From Leifsonia aquatica (GTDB lineage: Bacteria; Actinomycetota; Actinomycetes; Actinomycetales; Microbacteriaceae), in the NCBI RefSeq assembly GCF_014190775.1, contig NZ_JACHVP010000001.1, forward strand, positions 930,001-994,000: a DNA stretch of 64,000 nt, read 5' to 3'. Positions 25,383 to 36,974 of the stretch are shown piece by piece; the stretch's first letter is position 1, and every line of letters starts with the position of its first letter. The position numbers were made by a program, and so were the translations under genes. Below the pieces are notes generated by a model. That model searched no databases, had not been told where the DNA came from, and saw only the letters and a program-made list of their open reading frames with translations.

Positions 25383-25886
25383 TCAGCGGGCCCGGACCAG
25401 GCGCACGACCTCCACAGCGGCCTCGCCGACCTGCTCCACCTTCGCGGCGCCGTCCGCGGCGAAGCCGTTCTTCCGATAGAAGGCGTGCGCCCGCGGATTG
25501 TCCGCCATGACCCACAGGTAGGCGTCGGCCGCGCCCACGGCCGCGTCGAGCAGGCTCTGCCCGGCGCCCGAACCCTGCGCGCTCGCGAGCAGGTAGATGC
25601 CCTCCAATTCGAGCGGGACGGGCGCTTCGTCGTCGCGACCCGCTCCCGCGCTCGCCCAGCCGACGATCGCCCCATTCGTCTCGGCGACCCAGACCCTCGT
25701 GTCACCCGACTCGATGATGCCGGTCCACACCTGCGCGCGCCGCTGCACATCGAGCCCGGCGAGCAGGTCGGCCGGCAGCTGGCGGGCGTACGCCTCCCGC
25801 CAGGACGTCACGTGGACCTGTGCGATGCCGAGAGCGTCGTCCGCCGTCGCCGCACGCACGGTGACCGCGGGCACTCCGGCGGTCAC
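25383..25886 (-). CDS. GNAT-family N-acetyltransferase
   Basis: 167 residues. VRAATADDALGIAQVHVTSW at the start, the acetyl-CoA loop AQGSGAGQSLLDAA and the NPRAHAFYRKNGF motif near the end are typical of GNAT enzymes (RimI-like). Substrate unknown. The GTG start overlaps the stop of the preceding ybaK-like gene (GTGA), so the two are coupled. Convergent with the IclR-type gene, 12 nt apart. Confidence 0.9.
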   Translation of the reverse strand: MTAGVPAVTVRAATADDALGIAQVHVTSWREAYARQLPADLLAGLDVQRRAQVWTGIIESGDTRVWVAETNGAIVGWASAGAGRDDEAPVPLELEGIYLLASAQGSGAGQSLLDAAVGAADAYLWVMADNPRAHAFYRKNGFAADGAAKVEQVGEAAVEVVRLVRAR

Positions 25887-26380
25887 GCCGTCTCCTTGGC
25901 GATGGCAGCATACGTGCCCTCGGTCGCACGCAGGAGGTCGTCCGGCGCCAGCTCGATGTCGAGGCCGCGCTTGCCTCCCGAGACGAAGACGGTCTCGAAG
26001 AGCTGCGCCGTCTCGTCCACCACGGTGACGTGCCGCGTCTTCTGGCCGATCGGGCTGATGCCGCCGACGACGTAGCCGGTTCGCCGCTCGGCCAGGGCCG
26101 GGTCGGCCATCCCGGCCCGCTTGGCGCCGACGGCCGCCGCGAGGGCCTTCAGATCGAGGAGGCCGGTGACCGGCACGACGCCGACGACCAGGCCGAGCTC
26201 GGTGTCGGCGAGCAGGGTCTTGAACACGCGGTCCGGCTCGACGCCGAGCGCCTCCGCGGCCTCCAGCCCGTACGACGCGGCGGCCGGGTCGTGCTCGTAC
26301 GGATGCAGGGAGAACGGCAGTCCGGCCACGGTCAGCGCGACGGTCGCCGGCGTCCCCGCCGAGGCCTTCGGCTTCGCCAT
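25883..26380 (-). CDS. ybaK: Cys-tRNA(Pro)/Cys-tRNA(Cys) deacylase, YbaK type
   Basis: 165 residues. The YbaK domain is complete: SYGLEAAEALGVEPDRVFKTLLAD, whose Lys corresponds to the essential YbaK lysine, then VGVVPVTGLLDLKALAAAVG, GYVVGGISPIGQK and VFVSGGKRGLDIELAP. The family hydrolyses Cys-tRNA(Pro) made in error by prolyl-tRNA synthetase. It overlaps the glgX stop by one base (TGATG) and the acetyltransferase by four, so it lies in a glgX-ybaK-GNAT unit. A different YbaK-like protein is encoded at 40736-41293. Confidence 0.93.
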   Translation of the reverse strand: MAKPKASAGTPATVALTVAGLPFSLHPYEHDPAAASYGLEAAEALGVEPDRVFKTLLADTELGLVVGVVPVTGLLDLKALAAAVGAKRAGMADPALAERRTGYVVGGISPIGQKTRHVTVVDETAQLFETVFVSGGKRGLDIELAPDDLLRATEGTYAAIAKETA

Positions 26381-28455
26381 CAGGCGCCCGGCTCCGTGAC
26401 GCGCGGGCCGTTGGCGCGGAACAGCTGCATCGACGCGCCGCCGACGAGACGCGTCGAGCCGGGCAGGAGCAGGGTCGGGTCCTCCGCGATCGGCACCTCC
26501 GTCGCGCTGTCCCAGAGCAGCTGGTACGACTCGACGCCCGGGGCGACCGGCAGGGACACCTCCACGTCGTCCTCCACGCCGTGCACGATGAGGAGCACGC
26601 GGTTGAACTCCTCCCTGTCGGGCGTCGAGGCGACCAGGTACTGCAGGGTGCGGTTCTCGGGCGAGTTCCAGTCCTCGTCGTCCATCCGACTGCCCGTCGC
26701 GTCGTACCAGTCCATGTGGCTCGCGTTGGGGGTCGTCTCGCCGAGGACGGCGTACCGGCTCGGCCGCAGTGCCGGGTTGGTGCGCCGCAGCTCCAGGAGG
26801 CGCTTGGTCGTCTCCTCGAACTCGCGCTGCTCCCGCGAGCGCAGCCAGCTCAGCCAGGTGAGCTCGCTGTCGTGGCAGTAGGCGTTGTTGTTGCCGCGCT
26901 GGGTGCGGCCGTACTCGTCGCCGGCCGTGATCATGGGCACACCGGCCGAGAGCAGCAGCGTCCCCATCAGGTTGCGCATCGCCTTGTGCCGAGCGAGGAG
27001 GATGCTCTCGTCCACGGTCGGCCCCTCGGCGCCGTGGTTGAAGGACCGGTTGTTGTCGGTGCCGTCGCGGTTGTCCTCGCCGTTGCCGAGGTTGTGCTTC
27101 ACGTCGTAGGCGGTGAGATCGGCCATCGTGAAGCCGTCGTGCGCGGTCACGAAGTTGACGGACGCGAGCGGGCCGCGCTCCGGAGCGAACGTGTTCGATG
27201 AGCCCGCCAGGCGCGTCGCGAACCCGCCGATGCCGACGGGAGCCTGACCGTTCCGGCGCGCCTCGGCGATGTCGGCGAGCCAGAAGTTGCGCACGCGGTC
27301 GCGGTAGCGGTCGTTCCATTCGGACCAGCCGTCGGGGAAGTTGCCGGTCTGCCAGCCGCCGAGCCCGACATCCCACGGCTCGGCGATCATCTTCACACCC
27401 TGGAGACCCGGGTCCTCGATGGCGGCGTGCAGGAGCGGGTGATCGGGGGAGTAGGAGGCGTCGGCGCCGCGGCCGAGCGTCGCGGCCAGGTCGAACCGGA
27501 AGCCGTCGATCTGCATCTCGTTCGCCCAGTAGCGCAGCGAGTCGAGCACCAGCCGCTGCGGGACGGGCTTGCCGAAGTCGACGGTGTTGCCGCAGCCCGT
27601 GACGTCGATGTAGACGCCCTGCTCGTCCTGGCGGTAGTAGGTGGCGTTGTCGATGCCGCGGAAGCTCGTGCGCGGGCCGCCGATCCCCTCCTCGGCCGTG
27701 TGGTTGTAGACGACGTCGAGGATGACCTCGATGCCGGCCTGGTGCAGCAGCTTCACCATCCCCTTGAACTCCGCGAGGATCGCCTCCGGGCCGGCCGCCT
27801 GCGCCCCGCGCGAGGCGTACGGCGCGTGCGGGGTGAAGAAGTTGAGGGTGTTGTAGCCCCAGTAGTTGGTGAGGCCCTGCTGGATGAGGCGCTGCTCCGA
27901 GACGAACGTCTGGACCGGCAGCAGCTCGACGGCCGTCACACCGAGATCGCGGAGGTACCCGATCGAGGACTCGTGGGCGAGCCCGGCGTACGTGCCGCGC
28001 AGCTCCTCCGGCACGGCCGGGTTGACCTTGCTGAAGCCGCGGACGTGCGTCTCGTAGACCACGGTGTGGTCGAGCGGGGTGGCGGGCTTGACGACATCGC
28101 CCCAGTCGAAGCCGTCCTCGATCACGACGCCCCGCCACGCGTCCGACCCGGCGCGGACCATTCCGCGGGCGTAGGGGTCGAGCAGGAGCGTCTCGGGGTT
28201 GAACACGTTCTGCGGCGACGTCGGGCCGGAGACGCGGACCGCGTAGCGGCTTCCGACGGTCAGCGAGCGCGAGCGCACCGACCAGACCCCGTTGGCGTCG
28301 CGGGTCATCGGGCGCGTCTTCACGAGCCAGTTGGGGTCGCGCTCGTCGAAGAGGCACAGCTCCATCGCGTCGGCGTTGGCGGAGAACACCCGCAGCTCGC
28401 CGCCGTTCGGCCCGACGCGGACGCCCAGATTGCGCAGAGGATCGGCGGAGGTCAT
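26380..28455 (-). CDS. glgX: Glycogen debranching enzyme
   Basis: Hydrolyses alpha-1,6 branches of phosphorylase-limit glycogen (isoamylase type GH13). 691 aa. CBM48-like N-terminus, then barrel motifs VILDVVYNHTAEEG, DGFRFDLAATLGRG (nucleophile Asp322), MIAEPWDVG (Glu359) and TAHDGFTMADL (third carboxylate). Functionally it finishes what GlgP starts. The ATG at 28455 has a -10 box 7 nt upstream, so the mRNA is predicted leaderless. Located 7.5 kb from glgP, outside the glgE-glgB cluster. Confidence 0.96.
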   Translation of the reverse strand: MTSADPLRNLGVRVGPNGGELRVFSANADAMELCLFDERDPNWLVKTRPMTRDANGVWSVRSRSLTVGSRYAVRVSGPTSPQNVFNPETLLLDPYARGMVRAGSDAWRGVVIEDGFDWGDVVKPATPLDHTVVYETHVRGFSKVNPAVPEELRGTYAGLAHESSIGYLRDLGVTAVELLPVQTFVSEQRLIQQGLTNYWGYNTLNFFTPHAPYASRGAQAAGPEAILAEFKGMVKLLHQAGIEVILDVVYNHTAEEGIGGPRTSFRGIDNATYYRQDEQGVYIDVTGCGNTVDFGKPVPQRLVLDSLRYWANEMQIDGFRFDLAATLGRGADASYSPDHPLLHAAIEDPGLQGVKMIAEPWDVGLGGWQTGNFPDGWSEWNDRYRDRVRNFWLADIAEARRNGQAPVGIGGFATRLAGSSNTFAPERGPLASVNFVTAHDGFTMADLTAYDVKHNLGNGEDNRDGTDNNRSFNHGAEGPTVDESILLARHKAMRNLMGTLLLSAGVPMITAGDEYGRTQRGNNNAYCHDSELTWLSWLRSREQREFEETTKRLLELRRTNPALRPSRYAVLGETTPNASHMDWYDATGSRMDDEDWNSPENRTLQYLVASTPDREEFNRVLLIVHGVEDDVEVSLPVAPGVESYQLLWDSATEVPIAEDPTLLLPGSTRLVGGASMQLFRANGPRVTEPGA

Positions 28456-28461
28456 GCGATC

Positions 28462-28468
28462 TAGAGTA
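28462..28468. promoter_or_regulatory. Overlapping divergent -10 boxes (glgX / cysteine desulfurase)
   Basis: The heptamer TAGAGTA reads TAGAGT (28462-28467) on the plus strand and TACTCT (28468-28463) on the minus strand; both fit TANNNT. The minus-strand box lies 7 nt before the glgX ATG. The plus-strand box would give a leader of about 50 nt before the cysteine desulfurase gene. Confidence 0.45.
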
Positions 28469-28524
28469 GTGACAGGCGACCGGGCATCCGTCCGGCGCCG
28501 CACCCGCGAACCGAGGAGGGCCCG

Positions 28525-29703
28525 GTGCCGGTCTATCTCGACCACGCCGCGACGACCCCCATGCGCCCCGAGGCGATCGCCGCCTTCGCCGACGCGATGG
28601 GCGTCGTCGGCAACCCCTCCAGCATCCACAGCCAGGGCCAGCAGGCCAAGCGGATGCTGGAGGAGGCGCGGGAGGCGGTCGCGGCCACGCTCGGCTGCGA
28701 CCCGATCGAGGTCGTCTTCACGTCGGGCGGCACCGAGTCGATCAACCTCGCGGTCAAGGGCCTCTACTGGGCGCGCAACGCGCAGGCGCGGCGGCCGCGC
28801 ATCCTCGTGCCCGGCGGGGAGCACCACGCGACGACGGACACCATCGAGTGGCTGGAGCGAGCGGAGGACGCCCGCGCGGAGTGGCTGGACCTCGACGCCG
28901 AGGGGCGCATCGTGACCGCGCCGATCGCCGCGCCGGACGAGACGGCGCTGCTCACCTTCCTCGCGGTCAACAACGAGGTCGGCACGATCCAGCCGGTCGT
29001 CGACCTGGCGGCTCCGGCGCGGGAGGCGGGCGTGCCCGTGCACGTCGACGCGGTCTCCGCCTACGGCCACCTGCCGATCGACTTCGCCGCGCTCGGCGTG
29101 GATGCGCTGAGCGTGTCCGCCCACAAGATCGGCGGGCCGGTCGGCATCGGCGCGCTCGTGCTGAGCCGCACCTCCACGGTCGTGCCGCTGATCCACGGCG
29201 GCGGCCAGCAGCGCCAGGTGCGCAGCGGGACGCAGGACGTCGCGGCGGCCGTATCGTTCGCGGTCGCGGCCCGGGCGGCGGAGGCCGAGCGCGCCGCCGA
29301 GGCCGCGCGACTCGGGGTGCTGCGCGACCGCCTCATCGCCGGCGTGCGCTCGGCCGTTCCGGAGGCCGTGCTGAGCGGTCCGGAGCCGGCGTCGGGGGAG
29401 CGGGTCGCGTCGAATGCGCACTTCGTCTTCCCCGGGGCGCAGGGCGACTCCCTGCTCTTCCTGCTCGACATGGCAGGTCTGTCGGTCTCCACCGGGTCGG
29501 CGTGCACCGCCGGCATCCCGGAGCCGTCGCAGGTGCTGCTCGCGATGGGCCGGAGCGAGCTCGACGCCCGCAGCGCGCTGCGGTTCACCCTGGGCCGCAC
29601 CTCCACGGAAGCGGACGTGGCCGCGCTGCTCGATGCTCTCCCGGCGGCCTACGCACAGGCGGCCCGCGCCGGACACGCCGAACGGGCGTCCCGCCTGGCC
29701 TGA
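28525..29703 (+). CDS. Cysteine desulfurase (NifS/IscS type)
   Basis: PLP enzyme that takes sulfur from cysteine as a protein persulfide for thiolation of tRNA and other targets. 392 aa. VYLDHAATTPMRPEA and NPSSIHSQGQQAKRM at the start; PLP lysine Lys201 in SAHKIGGPVGIGAL; catalytic Cys327 in STGSACTAGIPEPSQVL, the typical class I (IscS) loop. GTG at 28525 has GAGGAGG 5 nt upstream. mnmA follows 45 nt downstream, so this desulfurase most likely supplies the sulfur for tRNA 2-thiouridine. Confidence 0.95.
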   Translation: MPVYLDHAATTPMRPEAIAAFADAMGVVGNPSSIHSQGQQAKRMLEEAREAVAATLGCDPIEVVFTSGGTESINLAVKGLYWARNAQARRPRILVPGGEHHATTDTIEWLERAEDARAEWLDLDAEGRIVTAPIAAPDETALLTFLAVNNEVGTIQPVVDLAAPAREAGVPVHVDAVSAYGHLPIDFAALGVDALSVSAHKIGGPVGIGALVLSRTSTVVPLIHGGGQQRQVRSGTQDVAAAVSFAVAARAAEAERAAEAARLGVLRDRLIAGVRSAVPEAVLSGPEPASGERVASNAHFVFPGAQGDSLLFLLDMAGLSVSTGSACTAGIPEPSQVLLAMGRSELDARSALRFTLGRTSTEADVAALLDALPAAYAQAARAGHAERASRLA

Positions 29704-29736
29704 GCGCCGCCCGGCCGACCCTCAGCCCCGACGGCG

Positions 29737-29742
29737 TAGAAT
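29737..29742 (+). promoter_or_regulatory. -10 box, leaderless start of mnmA
   Basis: TAGAAT is followed by 6 nt and the GTG at 29749; no ribosome-binding site is present. Confidence 0.5.
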
Positions 29743-29748
29743 CCCGGG

Positions 29749-30849
29749 GTGAAGGTTCTGGCAGCGATGAGCGGGGGAGTGGACTCCGCGGTGGCGGCGG
29801 CGCGCGCGGTCGAGGCCGGGCACGACGTGGTCGGCGTGCATCTCGCCCTCAGCCGGATGCCCGGGACGCTGCGCACCGGCAGCCGCGGCTGCTGCACCAT
29901 CGAGGACTCGATGGACGCCCAGCGCGCCGCGAACATCATCGGCATCCCGTACTACGTGTGGGACTTCTCCGAGCGGTTCAAGCTCGACGTCGTCGACGAC
30001 TTCATCGCCGAGTACGCCGCCGGGCGCACGCCCAACCCCTGTATGCGCTGCAACGAGCGGATCAAGTTCGCCGCGCTGCTCGAGAAAGCCCTCGACCTCG
30101 GCTTCGACGCCGTGTGCACCGGTCACTACGCCGCCGTCGTCACCGACGAGCACGGCAATCGCGAGCTGCACCGCGCCAGCGCTTGGGCCAAGGACCAGTC
30201 CTACGTGCTCGGGGTGCTCACGGCCGACCAGCTCGCGCACGCGATGTTCCCCCTCGGTGCGACGCCGTCCAAGGCGGAGGTCCGCGCGGAGGCCGAGGCG
30301 CGCGGCCTCAGTGTCGCGAACAAGCCCGACTCGCACGACATCTGCTTCATCCCGGACGGCGACACCCGCGGCTGGCTCGCCGAGCGCGTGGGAGCCGAGA
30401 CCGGCGACATCCTGGATCGCGACGGCAACCGCATCGGCAGCCACGAGGGCGCGCTCGCGTTCACGGTCGGACAGCGCAAGGGGCTCAACATCGGCTACCC
30501 CTCCGCCGACGGCCGTCCGCGCTTCGTGCTGGAGGTGCGGCCCAAGGACAACACGGTCGTCGTCGGCCCGAAGGAGGCGCTCGACATCGCGGAGATCGCG
30601 GGGTCGCGCTTCACCTGGGCCGGGCTCCCGCCCGCCGATCCGGCCACGCCCTTCGACTGCGACGTGCAGATCCGCGCTCACTCCGACCCCGTGCCCGCCG
30701 TCGCCTTCGTCGCGGACGGCGAGCTCGTCGTGCGCCCGCACACCCCGCTCGACGGCGTCGCCCCCGGTCAGACCGCCGTCGTGTACGTCGGCACGCGGGT
30801 GCTCGGCCAGACCACGATCGACCGCACCGTCTCCGCCGTCCCGGCCTGA
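29749..30849 (+). CDS. mnmA: tRNA-specific 2-thiouridylase
   Basis: Thiolates U34 of Lys, Glu and Gln tRNAs. 366 aa. The PP-loop [11 protein letters not shown] binds ATP; the two catalytic cysteines are Cys98 (in NPCMRCN) and Cys199 (in SHDICFI), and [10 protein letters not shown] and GQRKGLNIG are further family motifs. Between the P-loop and the active site lies [20 protein letters not shown] as usual. The C-terminal beta-barrel is complete. Sulfur is expected from the cysteine desulfurase encoded just upstream. Confidence 0.97.
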   Translation: MKVLAAMSGGVDSAVAAARAVEAGHDVVGVHLALSRMPGTLRTGSRGCCTIEDSMDAQRAANIIGIPYYVWDFSERFKLDVVDDFIAEYAAGRTPNPCMRCNERIKFAALLEKALDLGFDAVCTGHYAAVVTDEHGNRELHRASAWAKDQSYVLGVLTADQLAHAMFPLGATPSKAEVRAEAEARGLSVANKPDSHDICFIPDGDTRGWLAERVGAETGDILDRDGNRIGSHEGALAFTVGQRKGLNIGYPSADGRPRFVLEVRPKDNTVVVGPKEALDIAEIAGSRFTWAGLPPADPATPFDCDVQIRAHSDPVPAVAFVADGELVVRPHTPLDGVAPGQTAVVYVGTRVLGQTTIDRTVSAVPA

Positions 30850-30870
30850 GGCGCGGCCGCCTCCTCCCGC

Positions 30871-30931
30871 GCACATTCGGCACGAATCGCGGCTTCGGGG
30901 CGCGGTATCCCGCGATTCGTGCCGAATGTGC
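30871..30931. terminator. Long perfect hairpin between mnmA and ligA
   Basis: Two 21-nt arms (30871-30891 and 30911-30931) are exact reverse complements with a 19-nt loop. No U-tract follows. It lies 21 nt after the mnmA stop and 42 nt before the ligA -10 box, so it may end the mnmA transcript. The arm sequence is unrelated to that of the 18892 hairpin. Confidence 0.6.
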
Positions 30932-30972
30932 ACGGGCCGGGGAGGCGCCGCGGCGGTGTCGGCGGCGCTGCC

Positions 30973-33357
<2,385 letters not shown>

Positions 33358-33393
33358 ACCTGTCAGTCAAAGCGCGGACAGGATCCGAAGTCT

Positions 33394-33409
33394 CCCCCTG
33401 AATCGGGGG
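33394..33409 (+). terminator. Short GC hairpin downstream of ligA
   Basis: CCCCC (33394-33398), a 6-nt loop and GGGGG (33405-33409), preceded by a 6-bp hairpin at 33359-33382 just behind the ligA stop. A weak candidate for transcript end; no U-tract. Confidence 0.3.
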
Positions 33410-33443
33410 TAGAACGGCCTGCCGACGTCCATGTTTTCCCCGA

Positions 33444-33449
33444 TAGCAT
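33444..33449 (+). promoter_or_regulatory. -10 box upstream of the 33520 gene
   Basis: TAGCAT is followed by 6 nt and a GTG at 33456, the same geometry as the leaderless genes of this window. That GTG is in the frame one base away from the hydrolase gene at 33520 (see the separate finding). Confidence 0.4.
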
Positions 33450-33455
33450 GCAGAG

Positions 33456-33519
33456 GTGCGCTCACCCGATGCGCACTGCAAGGGCTTAGCTCGCTCGCTC
33501 TCGGAGGGACCCGGACGGA
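33456..33519 (+). other. Possible leaderless upstream reading frame or frameshifted N-terminus
   Basis: From the GTG at 33456 the frame reads VRSPDAHCKGLARSLSEGPGR, then runs into the hydrolase gene in the wrong frame. The segment has the positively charged character expected of the n-region that the hydrolase signal peptide lacks. A +1 shift near 33511-33519 would join the two. It may equally be a short upstream ORF or chance. Confidence 0.3.
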
Positions 33520-34806
33520 GTGCTGGTCGGCTTTGCAGCTGTCTCCATTGTGACCTCGGCAGTCTCAGGACTGACCGGGGCCTTCGTCGTACCCGCCGAC
33601 GCCTCCATCGCGCCCGCGTCGCAGACCGTCGCCGCCGCCGGCATCACGTCGGATGCACCCGTCTCGGGAGCCTCGAATGTCACGGCGACCTCCACCCTCG
33701 GCCGGCTCGCCGGAGTGAGCGCCTCCGCCCTTCCGGCCTACCTCACCGGGCATCATGCCGAGATCGACAAGCTGATCGCGGATCCGCCCGCGGCGACCGA
33801 CGTCAGCCGGGTCTGGTCGATCCTCGACGCCAAGCAGCAGGCGGTGCTCCTGAAGGAGGCCCCGCACCTCATCGGCAACCTCGAAGGCGTCCCCTACACC
33901 GTGCGCGGCCGCGCGAACGCGCTCGACCTCAAGCGGACCATCGCGACCGCGAAGACCGACCTCAAGACCGAGCGCGGCAAGACCCAGCGTCTCGTCCTCC
34001 AGCGTCAGCTCACCACCCTCGGCAACGTGAAGGACGCCCTCGAGAAGAAGGATGGCGTCACCCGCACCCTCGTGTCGCTCGACACCTCCTCCGACGCGAA
34101 GGCGGCCATCGTCGTCGGTGACCTGAGCACGGCGAAGTACGTGAGCGTGCTCGTGCCGGGCATGTACATGTCCGTCGGCGAGCAGATCGAAGCCTGGGCG
34201 GAGGTCGCGCAGGACCTGCACGATCAGGAGGCCGGATTCCTGAAGCGCATCGCCGGTCAGGGCAGCGGATCGAAGACGCCCGGGGTCGCCGTGGTCGCCT
34301 GGATCGGCTACCAGACGCCTGTGCTCACGAACATCGGCGGCTTGGCGCTCGCGCAGCAGGGGGCCGACAGCCTGGAGCGCACGCTGGAGGGCATCACGAG
34401 CCTGCGGGCCGCCGATCCGCCGTACCTCAGCGTCTTCGCGCACTCGTACGGCTCGACCGCCGCACTGCTCGCGCTGGAGCGCGGCAACGTGCAGGTCGAC
34501 GCGCTGGCTCTCATGGGCTCGCCCGGAAGCGACGCGCAGTCCGTGAAGGACCTCTCGGTGCGCGGCGGCAACGTCTGGGTGGGCGAGGCTCCGATGGACC
34601 CGATCGTCGACAGCGCGTTCTTCGGCAGCGATCCCGGATCGCCGTCGTACGGCGCGAAGAAGATGGGCGTCGGCGGCGCCGTCGACCCGCTGACCCACCG
34701 CACGCTCGCGGGGTCGAGCGGGCACAACGAGTACTTCACCGCGGGCACCGAATGCATGCGCAACCTCGCGATGATCGGGATCGACCAGGGGCGCCTCGTT
34801 CTCTGA
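33520..34806 (+). CDS. Secreted alpha/beta hydrolase (DUF1023-like)
   Basis: 428 residues from the only in-frame start (GTG 33520; a TAG lies at 33487). The N-terminus VLVGFAAVSIVTSAVSGLTG is a hydrophobic export signal without basic residues, which is odd. A helical region follows, then the DUF1023-type catalytic domain: YVSVLVPGMYMSV, VVAWIGYQTP, FAHSYGS (nucleophile Ser of the G/H-x-S-x-G elbow, here HSYGS), an Asp in the ALMGSPGSD region and HNEYF near the end as probable His. Substrate unknown; relatives are predicted lipases or esterases of the actinobacterial envelope. Confidence 0.85.
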   Translation: MLVGFAAVSIVTSAVSGLTGAFVVPADASIAPASQTVAAAGITSDAPVSGASNVTATSTLGRLAGVSASALPAYLTGHHAEIDKLIADPPAATDVSRVWSILDAKQQAVLLKEAPHLIGNLEGVPYTVRGRANALDLKRTIATAKTDLKTERGKTQRLVLQRQLTTLGNVKDALEKKDGVTRTLVSLDTSSDAKAAIVVGDLSTAKYVSVLVPGMYMSVGEQIEAWAEVAQDLHDQEAGFLKRIAGQGSGSKTPGVAVVAWIGYQTPVLTNIGGLALAQQGADSLERTLEGITSLRAADPPYLSVFAHSYGSTAALLALERGNVQVDALALMGSPGSDAQSVKDLSVRGGNVWVGEAPMDPIVDSAFFGSDPGSPSYGAKKMGVGGAVDPLTHRTLAGSSGHNEYFTAGTECMRNLAMIGIDQGRLVL

Positions 34807-34821
34807 CCCGTCCGCGGCCCG

Positions 34822-34827
34822 CATAAT
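34822..34827 (+). promoter_or_regulatory. -10 box, leaderless start at 34835
   Basis: CATAAT is followed by 7 nt and the ATG at 34835. This argues against the in-frame ATG at 34826, which lies inside the box. Confidence 0.45.
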
Positions 34828-34834
34828 GGACGGG

Positions 34835-36613
34835 ATGGGATCGGACGACGAGCAGCAGGACGGCGTGCAGGACGACGTGCAGCACGAGAAGCGCGGGTCG
34901 TCGCGCCGCGACTTCCTGAAGGGTGCGGGCCTCGTGGCCGCCGGGGCGGTGGCGGGCGGCGCCGGGGGAGCGGCCGCGGGAGCCGCGTACGCCTCGCGAC
35001 CGGTGGCCGGGGAGGCTCCGCGCGCCGAGCCGGGCGAGGAGTACCCGCCGCTTCCCCCGCGGGCGAAGCCGGGCTTCGACCACCTGGTCGTGCTCATGTA
35101 CGAGAACAGGTCGTTCGACAACCTCCTGGGCTGGCTCTACGACGAGAAGAACCTGCCGAAGGGCAAGCGGTTCGACGGCCTGGCCTTCGGCGACTACCGC
35201 AACCCGGACCCGAACGGCGGTCCGGACATCCCCGTGCACGCGTACGAGGGCACGACCGACTTCGTGATGCGCCAGCCGTCGCCCGACCCGGGCGAGGTCT
35301 ACCCCCACGTCAACACCCAGCTCTTCGACATCGTGGATCCGCCGTCGAACGCGGACGCGCTCGTCAAGGACATGCAGCCGCCCTACAACGCGCCGGTGCC
35401 GGGGCAGAAGCCGGGGATGGACGGCTTCGTCCGCGACTACATCGGCGTGCTCCGCAAGGACACCGGTCAGGAGCCGGTGGCCGACGACTACCGCAGGATC
35501 ATGGGGTCGTTCACCCCGGACATGCTGCCGGTGTTCTCCACGCTCGCGCGCCAGTTCGCGGTCTACGACGACTGGCACTGCGCCGTGCCGTCGCAGACGT
35601 TCTGCAACCGGTCGTTCTTCCACGCCTCGACCTCGCACGGCTACGTCGACAACGCCGGAGACGGGGGCCTGCGCAAGTGGTTCGATCCGGCCAACGATGC
35701 GCCCACGATCTTCAATCGGCTGGAGGAGGCCGGGCGCAGCTGGCGCGTCTACTTCGACGACCGTCAGCTGATCTCCCTGACGGGCTTCATCCACGCGCCC
35801 GCGCTGGAGCCGTACTGGCGCACCAACTTCCGCACGATGTCCCATTTCTACAAGGACGTCGAGGAGGGCACCCTGCCCGACTACGCGTTCGTCGAGCCGC
35901 GATTGCTCTACGACCACAACGACATGCACCCGCCGGGAGGTCCGACGACCGAGGAGGAGGTCGGGGGCGAAGTGATCGTCGGAGGCGCCATCTCCGACGT
36001 CCGTGCCGGCGACCTGCTGCTCCACAACATCTACTCCGCCATCCGGTCGTCGCGGAGCGCCAAGGGCTCCAACGCGCTGAACACGATGCTCCTCGTCACC
36101 TTCGACGAGCACGGCGGCACGTACGACCACGTGCCGCCCGGGCCGGCGACGCCGCCCGACCAGTCCGGGCCGGGGGAGAACGGCTTCCTGTTCGACCGGC
36201 TCGGCCTGCGCGTCCCCGCCATCGCGATCTCGGCGTACACCGAGCGCGGATCGATCCTCCACGAGGAGATGCACCACGCCGCGGTGATCGCCACGCTGTG
36301 CGAGAAGTACGGGCTCGACAACCTGACGGAGCGGGATCGCGGCGCGCGCACCCTGCGCGACGCCATCAATCTGTCGACGCCTCGGCAGCCCGGGACCTGG
36401 CCGGACACCCATCCGCAGTACCTCCCGGCGAACCCGGAGGCCGACGCCCCGGCCCCGGGCGACCAGGACCGCCCGCTGAGCCCGCCCGGGGTGGGACTGG
36501 TCGGTCTGCTGACCGCTCGCTACGGCAAGCCGGGCGACGCCGTCCCGGTGACGTACCAGGAGGCGTACGACGCCGTGCGCCGGCTCGGCCTCGGGCTCTT
36601 CGGCGAGCAATAG
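34835..36613 (+). CDS. Tat-exported phosphoesterase (phospholipase C/acid phosphatase family)
   Basis: 592-residue alkaline-phosphatase-superfamily enzyme. The twin-arginine signal [20 protein letters not shown] starts near residue 26 and ends in an Ala/Gly-rich h-region. The mature protein opens with [20 protein letters not shown], the metal-binding N-terminal motif of the family (nucleophile region ENRSFD); [16 protein letters not shown] gives further metal ligands (Asp, Glu, His) and [13 protein letters not shown] is near the C-terminus. It hydrolyses phosphate esters outside the cell; whether phospholipids or other substrates cannot be told. No neighbour indicates phosphate regulation. 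Confidence 0.93.
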   Translation: MGSDDEQQDGVQDDVQHEKRGSSRRDFLKGAGLVAAGAVAGGAGGAAAGAAYASRPVAGEAPRAEPGEEYPPLPPRAKPGFDHLVVLMYENRSFDNLLGWLYDEKNLPKGKRFDGLAFGDYRNPDPNGGPDIPVHAYEGTTDFVMRQPSPDPGEVYPHVNTQLFDIVDPPSNADALVKDMQPPYNAPVPGQKPGMDGFVRDYIGVLRKDTGQEPVADDYRRIMGSFTPDMLPVFSTLARQFAVYDDWHCAVPSQTFCNRSFFHASTSHGYVDNAGDGGLRKWFDPANDAPTIFNRLEEAGRSWRVYFDDRQLISLTGFIHAPALEPYWRTNFRTMSHFYKDVEEGTLPDYAFVEPRLLYDHNDMHPPGGPTTEEEVGGEVIVGGAISDVRAGDLLLHNIYSAIRSSRSAKGSNALNTMLLVTFDEHGGTYDHVPPGPATPPDQSGPGENGFLFDRLGLRVPAIAISAYTERGSILHEEMHHAAVIATLCEKYGLDNLTERDRGARTLRDAINLSTPRQPGTWPDTHPQYLPANPEADAPAPGDQDRPLSPPGVGLVGLLTARYGKPGDAVPVTYQEAYDAVRRLGLGLFGEQ

Positions 36614-36616
36614 AAT
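36611..36616 (+). promoter_or_regulatory. -10 box for gatCAB
   Basis: TAGAAT, whose first three bases are the stop codon of the preceding gene. It would start transcription near 36623 and give a leader of about 53 nt containing GGAG (36668-36671) before gatC. Confidence 0.45.
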
Positions 36617-36675
36617 CGTCGTAGGCCGCCGGGCGCACCCGCGGCACCTCAACACACCAGCACCGACGGAGACGT

Positions 36676-36972
36676 ATGTCCGAAATCAGCGCAGAACAGG
36701 TCGCGCACCTGGCGAGTCTCGCCAGGATCGACCTCAGCCCCGAAGAGATCGAGAGCCTCACGAGCGAGCTCGGCCAGATCGTGGAGTCGGTCGCCAAGGT
36801 GCAGCAGGTCGCCGGACCCGAGGTGCCGGCCACCAGCCACCCGCTGCCGCTGACGAACGTCTTCCGGCGCGACGAGGTCGTGCCGTCCCTGACGGTCGAC
36901 CAGGCGCTCTCGGGCGCCCCCGCACGCGACGGCGACCGCTTCAAGGTCGCCGCCATCCTGGACGAGGAGTGA
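36676..36972 (+). CDS. gatC: Asp/Glu-tRNA amidotransferase subunit C
   Basis: 98 residues, normal size. [20 protein letters not shown] and the C-terminal [15 protein letters not shown] segment ([16 protein letters not shown]) followed by [11 protein letters not shown] are the GatC hallmarks. GatC stabilises the GatAB complex that converts Glu-tRNA(Gln) and Asp-tRNA(Asn) to the amidated forms. GGAG lies 4 nt before the ATG. It is the first gene of gatCAB; gatA starts 3 nt after its stop. Confidence 0.96.
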   Translation: MSEISAEQVAHLASLARIDLSPEEIESLTSELGQIVESVAKVQQVAGPEVPATSHPLPLTNVFRRDEVVPSLTVDQALSGAPARDGDRFKVAAILDEE

Positions 36973-36974
36973 CC

